A DNA stretch of 64,000 nucleotides, from the NCBI GenBank assembly GCA_030435675.1, contig CM059622.1, positions 6,758,001-6,822,000 on the forward strand, written 5' to 3'. The translations under genes were made by a program, and so were the position numbers. Positions 56,084-64,000 of the stretch are shown one piece after another; position 1 is the first letter of the stretch; each line of letters opens with the position of its first letter. The notes beneath the pieces are model-generated. The model was given only the letters and a program-made list of their open reading frames with translations. It ran no database searches and was not told where the DNA came from. The stretch comes from Steinernema hermaphroditum (lineage: Eukaryota > Nematoda > Chromadorea > Rhabditida > Steinernematidae).

Positions 56084-57873
56084 ATGAACTCAGAGAAGAA
56101 GCTAGGCGTCCAGTTCTCTCCGTTGATTTCTCAGGGACCGGTCGCGTTCTGCTCGTGTGAGATTCAAGCGAAGAACAACGCGGAGATGTTGGCTGAAACG
56201 GCGCTGGCTCAGCAGAGCGACACCGCCGAGCGCAGCAGGAACGTCTTCGAGGGTGTCGGTGGTGAGTATGGGAACAGCGTTGTACATGTATTTTTTAATT
56301 AGGACCAGACATATCGATTTGTGACAAAACTAACGAGTCTGGAGAGAAGAATGAAAGCCGTGATGATAAGGAACAAGATAAGTCCAAGACCGGTTCAAAG
56401 TCTCCGGAAAGAGTGGAGCCACCGAAGCCTGCTGAGGAACCGTCATACTCTGGGTCGTTAACGTTGACTACAGTGACGTCCTCGTTCAACCACCGGACTG
56501 GCCCAGCGAGTGAAGTAACCAAGCGCAGCGAATTTGTAGTTGGGTCATGTAGAGATGTAAGCATGGTTTCATTGTCGGTACATAGTTTATTTTACGGCAA
56601 CGCAACTGGGAGGCATAGAAAGATCTTATATCATCCTACAATTTATTCCCGTATGAACTTCATCACTTTAGGCATCGGTAAATAAGGACATCGACTTCAA
56701 TGACAATCTTCGTCGCGCACGCGAAGCCATGGAGGCTGGTGTGAGTCCACTGCTGATTCGGGCGGGAAGTTCAGGCTCTTATTTCATCCGCGATGCGAAT
56801 GATCATTTTCTCGCGGTATTCAAGCCTAAAGACGAAGAGCCGTTCGCACCTCTTAATCCGAAATGGCCCAAGTTCTTCCAGCGTATGCTCTGCTTCTGTT
56901 GCTTCGGTCGTGCATGCTTGATCCCGAACCACGGTTATCTTTCTGAAACCGGTGCTTCACTGATTGACGACCGCCTTTGTGTAAGTCGTCCCATTTTTGC
57001 TATGTTCATGTACTTTAGCGAAGTTCAGCTGAACATCGTTCCGAAGACGCGCGTCGTTCGTCTCTCATCCTCCGCTTTCTTTTATGGTCGTTTCTTTGGA
57101 CGAGTTATCGAACCATATCCGAAGGAGGGCAGCTATCAGGTTGGATATGGAGGCTCAATTGAATGATGATTGTTAATCTGTCGGTTTTCCAGTTATTTGT
57201 TCATGGTTACAAGGACGCTGGAACTGTACTCGCTGAATGGACAAGTCTGGGAGGTCCCGAGGTCGCTCTAACGCCCGAAGAATATGAATCGTTTGTCGTT
57301 CAGTTCCAGAAAATGGTCGTTTTAGATTACATTACTCGGAACACCGACCGTCACAATGAAAACTGGCTTATAAAGTAGGTTAATTTCAATTTGTGCGGAT
57401 TTCAGTCAGATATGTTTAGACATGTTCCGGGCAAAGAAATTCTCCTTGCTGCCATTGATAACGGCCTTGCTTTCCCCGTGAAGCACCCGGAGAGCGCGAG
57501 TCGCTTTCGTCAATTCCCCTTCGGCTGGGCTTCACTTCCATTTGCGCAGAAGCCATGGAACGAAGCCTTGAGAACCTACTTGCTACAATTGCTCACTCCA
57601 CTCTTTCTTCACAATCTATGTCAGGACATCAAGAACTTATTCCGTTATGACACTTCTACAAATCGTCTGCTTACCTATACACAGCTGCGAGTTCTCCGTG
57701 GTCAAGTGTGGAATCTGCGAATGGCGCTCTTGGAAAACGAACCGCCCTGCGACTTGGTTAAGAAGCCGCAGATTCTCGTCCGACGACGTTACAGCCATCT
57801 CCCTGCATCTGATGACTGGGATGAATGCTTCCGTGTTAAGCATGCGGACTTCTTGCCCCGCAGATGTTGCTGA
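56084..57873 (+). CDS. PI4K2: Phosphatidylinositol 4-kinase type II
   Basis: Six exons (56084-56261, 56303-56556, 56672-56980, 57029-57139, 57193-57374, 57420-57873) join in frame to 495 residues. After an acidic, Ser-rich N-terminal region come the type II kinase features: PLLIRAGSSGSYFIRD (nucleotide loop), VFKPKDEEPFAPLNPKW with the catalytic lysine, the Cys cluster CFCCFGRAC that corresponds to the palmitoylated CCPCC box, NIVPKTRVVRLSS, DYITRNTDRHNENWLI (catalytic loop), and AAIDNGLAFPVKHP (metal-binding Asp). The enzyme makes PI4P on Golgi and endosomal membranes. The exon 3-4 junction uses a second AG that keeps frame. All key residues are present. Confidence 0.93.
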
Positions 57874-58445
57874 GTGTTGTTCTTACTCATATTTATTCGT
57901 TACGCCGTTTGTAATGGGTTAAAAGTATTTACATATAAGTTGTATTCAACGTAGCGAGGAAGAGCCGTTGCAGTTTCGGTGGGGTCAATTCTTTCACTAT
58001 TCCGATCGTTTGCTCGCTGTGTTGTGATATTTTATCGGTCTCCCTGCAGCTCCGGATTAATGTGCGAAGTTATTTTTCTCGCTATCCTACTCAAGGATGT
58101 AGTGTATTCTGATTCGTTGAATCATTAGTACAAAATCACGTGGAATGTGTTGTTTTCGGTTTAAATTTGTACTTCGTGTGGTGAAAACGTTACCCAAACG
58201 TACCACAGAACAGGCGCGCGGTAGCAATCGAGAATTCGAATGTGCGCGTTTCCCTCTCTCTCTGCGATGTCGTTGCGAGAAACATCTTCAAATATTTTGC
58301 GCCAAAACGAAAAGTTGAACCGGGTAGACGAGACGTGATTTAGTGGAATATTCAACTCTTTTGTCTCGTGAGCGTGACGATTTCCGGTGTGTTTTGTGAC
58401 AACTCTTGTAAGTGACCACGATTTTATTTTCAGACACAGTCCGTG
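57874..58445. other. Intergenic between PI4K2 and KNL1
   Basis: No gene is seen. A leader acceptor for KNL1 (TATTTTCAG, ends 58431) lies just before its ATG. A minus-strand frame here is the shadow of KNL1 exon 2. Confidence 0.5.
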
Positions 58446-61220
58446 ATGGACAGACTGCGGCGCACATCGGTGAGTCCACCATCTTTTCTGTTGCCAGTAT
58501 TGACAGTCGTTGTTGCAGATTCTGAAGCAGACGGACAACGCCAACAATGACGTTGCTAGCCGCAAATCTGTGGGGAATGTCCCTCGGCGCGTCAGCTTCT
58601 CCAAGCAGAAAGTTGTCAAGTGAGTCTGCCCAGAAGCTTATTTCATCCATACAACTGTGTGTATTTTAGAGAGTACCATCCCGGAGGTCCAGGCATTCCC
58701 GAAGCGTCGTTTGAACAAGACAGTAAGTGTACCGTTTGTAACATGCTTGCCTAGTGTTCAATATTGCAGTGAACCTAACCCCGTCAACGGAAGGTGCCGC
58801 GTCTGTGAACAGTACCAAAGTCAACGCAACGGCTCCTGACGAAAATCGACCAGCTCCATCAGGCTTTCTCAATTTGACACCTGTTGATGACTGGCCATCG
58901 AGCAGCGCTGAAGATACTACTAAACTGAGGAACAGATCGTCATCGTATCCAAAAGCTGACGACCTAAGCATCAGTGCAGTGAACACAACAATTGATGTCA
59001 TTCAAACGAAACCGTCAAATGGCAACGTCGACGAAACGGCCAACATCTTCAATGGTGACTCTGGAGCTGTTAGGGAGTCGTTGTCACCAATCAAGATGAT
59101 GGATCGTTGTAGCCTCGGAGTCAATGCGACAATGGATGCCATTCAAGCGAAGTCGTCGGACGGAAACGGCGATGAAACGGTCAACATCTTTGGTGATGAG
59201 TCTGGAGCTGTTAGGGAGTCGTTGTCACCAATCAAAATGATGACTCGTCGTAGCCTTGGAGTCAACGCGACAATCGATGCCATTCGAGCCAGGCCGTCAG
59301 ATGGAAACGGCGATGAAACAGTCAACATCTTCGATGATGAGTCTGGTGTTGTAAGGGAGCCGCTACCTACAATCAAGATGATGAATCGTCGTAGCCTTGG
59401 AATCAATGCGACAATGGATGCCATTCAAGCGAAGCCGTCAGATGAAAAAGCGGATGAAACTTTCAACATTTTCGGTGGTGACTCTGGGGCTGTAAAGAAG
59501 ACGTTACCGCTCAAGAAGTCTGAAGATGTGAACTGCACCCTCCAGAACAACACCGTGACGTTTACTATGAGAGGGCAGCTTCCGCTCTGCACGTCGACTC
59601 CACTGGTTCCAAAAGGCGTCGCCTGCGAAACAACGCTTAATCTCTTTGCCGATGAAAGCATGGCGGAGGCTCAGGGCTTGCTGAGTTTACCATTTGGTGG
59701 AAAGAAGGAAGACACGCATGGGTCGACGGATGTACTCCGACTAGAAGCGGAACCGGCAAACGAGAACCCATCGTCTGCCCGTCGTCGACTCCGTCGCAGC
59801 ATGGATTTGTCGAGAAGATATCCAGATGTGTCGGTGCTCGCTAATTTGACGATGATGGACGAAGAGGCAGTGAAGCCTTCCGACACGCTACTTTTGAGCG
59901 CCAACCGCAATGTGCGTGAGCCGACGTACCCCGAATCCATGCTTTTGGATGTATCCTCGTTTGAAGGATCAGTGCGCAATCCTACCAATAGGTCCCGCTC
60001 AAGTGCTGTGGAAAAGATGGATGCCTCAGTCCCGGTTTGGTGTATTTCATTAGATTTCGTTTCACCGTTGATTTTAGATGCTAGAGTGTACATATGCTGA
60101 CGAATCACAACACATATCGAAGATTGAAACTCCAGATACGTTGATCAACATGGAAGGCACCACGCTTATGGAGGACTCCGCAACGTCGAAGCAGATTAAG
60201 AGCTTTGCGGCGGTGATGGCCAAGAAAGCGGAAACAAAAGACAGATCACAGGATGATGAGCCGATGGAGGAGTCCGTAACTCACAACTCGGCTGCGCTTA
60301 GCATCACACCTGTTGAAACATTTAAGCCTGTTTTCCTTGATGTTGACGAACGGTGGCTGGGCACCCCCTTGAATGCTGTGCGAACTAACCCGAATGACTG
60401 CCAAGCTGTAAAGGACCTGAAAACATCTGCCAAAGAATTGATTATCAAGAATCTTCAAGACGATATCAGGTATTGTGAATGAGATGTGCCTAGTAACGTC
60501 GCTTGTATAATTTTAGGTCTTTGACTGACGAGCTGGACTCGAAAATGGTGGATTTACGACAAAGTGATCAACGTATCGCTAAGGCTATTGAAGAACTGGA
60601 TGCTTCTGTGGTAAGAAGTGGAACTCTACAAACCTTAACGTTGTTCTTTGTTTAGCTTGGAAGAAAGCTGTATTCGGTTTGCGAGCATGACAGCTTCTAC
60701 GTACAGCATGATTGGTTCAACATTGTCTCTGAAGTGAACGCTGCCCATATCGAGCAGCTGCGCGGTCAAATAGAGATTGCTGAAGCTAAAGCGGCCGAAC
60801 AAAAACAGAAGCAGGCCGCGATTGACAAGTTACCTGAACTGGAGAACAGTACGTCATGCGTAGGCACTTGCCGCTATTGTGTTATTTTCAGAAATGAGAG
60901 AAATGTCTAAGAGCGTGTGGAAATCTCTGCAAGGAACAAACGTCCAGGCTACCATCAAGGAGATCGTGGAGGCTCCTCAACGCCGTCATGAACTGTCTGT
61001 TCGCCGGACGCAATGTATCCGTCAGCAAGCTGAGTACTGGAAGGCGTACCACAAATTCCTGATGCAAGAGAAGATTATCCACGACGAGAAGGTTAGCCTG
61101 CTGCGAGAGAAATTGCGCAAATCTGAAGAAGAGTCCGCGCAAACTGATGCGATAATTAACGACGCAATGAAGGCAGCTGAAGACGCTGGTTTCATTGAGG
61201 TGAAAATGGATACTGAGTAG
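58446..61220 (+). CDS. knl-1: Kinetochore scaffold KNL1/Spc105-like
   Basis: Eight exons (58446-58469, 58519-58619, 58670-58722, 58770-60034, 60078-60469, 60517-60610, 60656-60848, 60892-61220) join in frame to 816 residues. The N-terminus has both PP1-docking motifs of KNL1: TSILK (SILK type, residues 7-11) and RRVSF. Residues about 128-300 are four 47-residue repeats with a DETVNIF core and a further ETTLNLF downstream. These are candidate MELT-like sites for the spindle checkpoint kinase MPS1/PLK1 and BUB1-BUB3 binding. The C-terminal 250 residues are coiled coil and helical, where the NDC80 and MIS12 complexes should bind. Family assignment rests on the motif order, because overall sequence is fast-evolving. 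Confidence 0.8.
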
Positions 61221-61646
61221 ACCGAGTCCAATGCTTATTCTTATTTTACTTGTTCACTTGTATCGTTGTAGATAAAGAGAGCTGGAGAATTTGGTTCGAG
61301 TCTTCTGGGCAGCAGTGTGTGCGAGGGTCTGACGGTATCTTCGTGGACTACTCGCCTGACTCCGGACTGTAGAACCCTTGCCAAATCCATTCAGGATATA
61401 GATTTTACGGAATTTGCCTCTGATTATTATGTTGGATTTTGAAAATACGCCTTCTCTGCGAAGAAATATGTATTTTTGTGCTGACAGCGCTACTTTTTAG
61501 GCAAAACTGTAGTTCGTGGAAGTGTGTAAACTTTTTGTACACTTAATCATTTGTGTACGGTCGGTGTGTGAATTGTTCCAAGCGATGGCGATCATTTTTG
61601 ATCAATTGAACTTCGATTTGATCAGACATGTGTGTCGAGAAAAGCT
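61221..61646. other. Intergenic, KNL1 3' flank
   Basis: No gene is seen. Weak similarity to the region upstream of 55863 may mean the duplication described below starts within this stretch. Confidence 0.4.
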
Positions 61647-61822
61647 GAGAAACTGTCCAAACATGCTCCGAAGAAGTCGATTTGCCAGTTCGACTCACTC
61701 TTGACTTATTCAGTAGCTCTCGTTGCTCTCATCTCAGAATTTTATCAAAATTCGTTTTATCGTTTATAATTTTTTCCGTCGATCTGTAGCTTTTGGAGGA
61801 TCCCCTTCTCGAACTCAATTAT
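61647..61822 (+). repeat. Diverged copy of the PI4K2 upstream region
   Basis: Gaaactgtccaaacatg, gacttattc, tatctctcgttgct / tagctctcgttgct, ttttatcaaaattcg, ttttttccgtcgat / ttttttcgtcgatg and gaactcaatt / gtactcaatt occur in the same order as at 55863-56060. Identity is roughly 75-80 percent by eye. It ends just where KNL1 exon 1-like sequence begins. Confidence 0.7.
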
Positions 61823-61842
61823 ATTTTCAGACACAGTCCGGT

Positions 61843-62140
61843 ATGGACAGACTGCGGCGCACGTCGGTGAGTCCACCATCTTTTCTGTTGCCAGTATTGA
61901 CAGTCGTTGTTGCAGATTCTGAAGCAGACGGACAACGCTAACAATGACGTTGCTAGCCGCAAATCTGTGGGGAATGGGGTGGGTGTAAACGGCGGGGGCG
62001 GGAATCGGGGTGTAAACGGCGAGCGGGCGGGGGGTGAGGCGGGGGTGATCGTCGCGGGATCCGCCGAAAACATCATACGTCCTACGCTATGTAAAGGAAA
62101 ATATGACTTTAGCGAAATTAAAATTAGGAAAAGACTTTAG
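61843..62140 (+). CDS. Chimeric truncated KNL1 copy (exons 1-2 plus new tail)
   Basis: Exon 1 (61843-61866) and the following intron are nearly identical to KNL1 exon 1 and intron 1. Exon 2 (61916 on) matches KNL1 exon 2 for about 60 bp and then diverges abruptly into G-rich sequence just before the RRVSF motif would appear. The new frame stays open to a TAG at 62138, giving 82 residues: MDRLRRTSILK, an Asn/Gly-rich stretch, then a basic end (EIKIRKRL). It keeps the SILK motif but loses RVSF and everything else. The upstream sequence comes from PI4K2. Whether it is expressed is unknown; it may be a pseudogene or a young chimeric gene. Confidence 0.5.
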
Positions 62141-62214
62141 CGCTCAATCCACTTAGCGCAGAACAAGATCACGGGTCAAGCCTACTTTACCACTACTTTA
62201 ATTTTCGAAGCTGT

Positions 62215-62360
62215 TAAGACTCGCTGCGGGCGAGCGAAGCGAGCCCCGTAGTCATTTTGCGTGCGTCCTAACATCCAGGCTTGGCTTAGGCTCCGGCTTA
62301 GGACTATGCCTGGATGTTTAAGGTTGCGGGCGAGCCGCAGGCGAGCCCCGTATTCAGTTT
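62215..62360. repeat. Paired GC-rich repeat around a hairpin
   Basis: Tgcgggcgagcgaagcgagc and tgcgggcgagccgcaggcga, each followed by ccccgta, lie at about 62225-62250 and 62325-62351. Between them aacatccaggc and gcctggatgtt form a stem around a ggctt/ggctc repeated loop. Origin unknown; the composition is unlike the flanks. Confidence 0.55.
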
Positions 62361-62763
62361 TCTTTCTAAATGGGTTATCTTGAGCATAATTAGATATATT
62401 TATTGATTTCCGTTTATATACATAGTTTGGTATGCATATTGAACACGCACATCTCGATAAGTTCTTCTATCTGCAGTTTTGAGTACAATATGTACACATA
62501 CACGAGGACGGAGTCTTCACCGGAGCGGTAAATACCAGAGACGATAAGTTAGAGAGAGACGTGGAACACTATGACGAAGCCTTGCTATAAGGCGACTACG
62601 CGAATATGGAATATTCGATTCAAAATATTTGATTACGATAAACATGGAAAGTTTACATGGAGACTATCGGAGACGGTGGTTAGAGGGAGGGCCCCAAAAC
62701 GGACCTTACGGATGTCGATGTGAAAGTATGAGAGGGGTTATTAGAACAATGCTGATATGGTGA
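62361..62763. other. Intergenic / REGE-1 3' UTR
   Basis: AT-rich, no gene. Probably contains the 3' UTR of the minus-strand REGE-1-like gene. No clear AATAAA was identified. Confidence 0.4.
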
Positions 62764-63625
62764 TCAGTCGGAGGCGTCCTGGAAGCCCTGCTGGAGGGCG
62801 AGAATGCGCTGACACAACTTCTGGGGATCAGTCTCGTCGGGATGCGCGTTCATGACGGCGGCGACGGCCGACTCCGGAAAGAGCTGGCTCAGGTGATAGC
62901 GGAGTTTGTCGTCGGTTTGTTGGGGCGAAAGACGTGGCTCCACTCTGAAATCGAACGGAATCTGAGTAGTTCTAGGGCGAAGACGATGATCGTACCTCTG
63001 GATAGGTCCAAAGCTGAACTCCGACTCTCCCCAGATGCTCGTGGAGGGCGCGAACATGTGAGTGGACGGCGGAGGCGCCGCCGTACCTGGCGTCGAGAAG
63101 ATGGCCGAGTTGAAGTCGCCGATGGAGTTGCTGCGACTGGAGTGAATCTCCGGGTGGAGGGACGACTGGGGGTGGATGTGCTGGTGGGGCATCGGGGGCT
63201 CCTGGGACGCCAGAGGCGCCGACATGTGGCGGTTCAGGAGACTGTGGTGGTTAGGGTGCATCTGAGGCGGCGGCGCGGACGTCCACATCGCGAGACGCGC
63301 GCTGATCTGCGGGTGGATCTGGTGGAACGAGCTGGTGGCGGGCGAATGGGCGAAGACTTCGGGCGCCTCGAAGCGCTGGTTCTCGACGCCGGAGAAGAAG
63401 TTGGCGGCGACGTTGAGGGATTGGGTGCGGCCGACGGCGTTATGGTGGTGCACGGGCATCGGGGGCATCGGGTCCTGGTAGGCCGGGAAGCGGCCGACCA
63501 CGCTGTTCTCGTAGATCATTGAGGGGCGCGCCGAGAGCGTCGTCCGCTGGCGGTTGTTCTTTTCCTTGAGAAGACGGTCCGTGGCGCTCATGCGGATCCC
63601 GTTGGGACGTTCCGGGTGGTAGTAC
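62764..63625 (-). CDS. rege-1: Regnase/ZC3H12 family RNase, C-terminal exon (partial)
   Basis: Last exon of a minus-strand gene that continues past the right edge. It begins after a TGCAG acceptor within the CCCH zinc finger (YYHPERPNG, as in ZC3H12A's CRFFHPERP). Then follows a long linker rich in Pro, His, Ser and Met (PMPPMPVHHH, SLHPEIHSSRSNS). The conserved C-terminal helical domain comes last: DDKLRYHLSQLFPESAVAAV, NAHPDETDPQKLCQRILALQ. The PIN nuclease domain must lie upstream, outside the window. The family degrades stem-loop mRNAs; worm REGE-1 controls fat metabolism through ets-4. The frame is also open upstream to an ATG at 63756, which could be an alternative start or read-through of an intron. 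Confidence 0.8.
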
Positions 63626-63756
63626 CTGCAGTGGAATTGTGCACTATTCAGAAGAGGACTAAGTATTTTTCGTTCCAGATATTTCAACTGAGCCAGTCTC
63701 TGCCTGGTTCTGGCTCTATCTACTTTTGGAATTTTGTCCAGGCCAGCACCGATCAT

Positions 63757-64000
63757 TTCAAGCGTCCCTTCTACTTTAAGGTGCTCATTGGAAGGAGGAC
63801 CTTTTGTACCCTCTACGGAATACCGTATAACATGGGACCATTTGTTCTATAACTGAAGGCGATATCGTCGATTTCTACCACCGACAAAAGAGCGCTTTTG
63901 AAGTGAGTTCTAGAAATTTCCGAATCAATGATCGTTCGAGTGGCACAGAACGTAATGGCTGCCCTGTACTCTTCCATCGGCACAAATGACTCAGAACACT
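63757..64000. other. Probable REGE-1 intron sequence
   Basis: No zinc-finger-coding exon (C-X-YG-X-C pattern) was found on the minus strand here, so this is most likely intron of the REGE-1-like gene. A plus-strand 78-codon frame is considered chance. Confidence 0.4.

Noticed and set aside
63000..63034. Possible 34-bp intron (GTACGATC...CTACTCAG) inside the Regnase last exon
   Set aside because: Removing it shifts frame and destroys the conserved C-terminal domain, so the exon is read straight through.
1..64000. tRNA genes, CRISPR arrays, bacterial-type operons
   Set aside because: No tRNA B-box with a matching cloverleaf, no regularly spaced repeats and no ribosome-binding-site-led gene strings were found. 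The genome is eukaryotic.

Overview
This window looks like a piece of a nematode nuclear genome, most likely a rhabditid-type worm. The evidence is many genes on both strands split by very short introns (mostly 34-60 bp, GT...TTTCAG), splice acceptors just upstream of start codons (5'-UTR introns or trans-splice sites), cuticle collagens, an Sre-like chemoreceptor, and AATAAA signals close behind stop codons. I cannot name the species. All exon coordinates were worked out by eye from splice signals, reading frame and family resemblance. There is no transcript support.

Layout. 1-2.4 kb: the end of a truncated gene, then two nested inverted-repeat elements with TTAA flanks. 2.8-10.7 kb: an intronless CHK1-like kinase, phosphoserine aminotransferase and AKAP17A (all minus), then CLN3/battenin (plus). 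11-15.5 kb: three cuticle collagens, the outer two almost identical and sharing a promoter block. 15.5-18 kb: no gene seen. 18-22.8 kb: an Sre-like receptor tail-to-tail with an SLC6 transporter, then a small four-TM protein. 23-29.4 kb: gene-poor and repeat-rich. 29.4-38.7 kb: a possible small membrane protein, CDK4/6-like kinase, a broken PP1-type phosphatase, an importin-alpha-like ARM protein, an SH2-like protein and a secreted ACP5-type purple acid phosphatase. 38.7-42.8 kb: repeats. 42.8-52.9 kb: a small Cys-rich membrane protein, a shortened neuroglian/L1-like Ig protein, two tandem copies of an unrecognised secreted family, and a multi-pass membrane protein. 53-55.3 kb: a palindromic MITE and a decayed RBM19/MRD1 (rbd-1) pseudogene between copies of a dispersed repeat. 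56-62.2 kb: type II PI4-kinase, the kinetochore scaffold KNL1, and a chimeric partial duplication that joins the PI4K2 upstream region to KNL1 exons 1-2. 62.7-64 kb: the 3' part of a Regnase/ZC3H12 (REGE-1) gene running off the right edge.

Most genes are unrelated housekeeping or developmental genes. Local relationships are structural: tandem duplication (collagens, the secreted pair), internal domain duplication (Ig gene, KNL1 repeats), fragment duplication (cdk-4 exon 5, KNL1 5' end) and decay (PP1-like, rbd-1). I saw no obviously new multi-gene system. The strongest unusual items are the chimeric KNL1/PI4K2 duplicate, the PP1-like gene lacking its metal-site segment, and the shortened neuroglian-like receptor.
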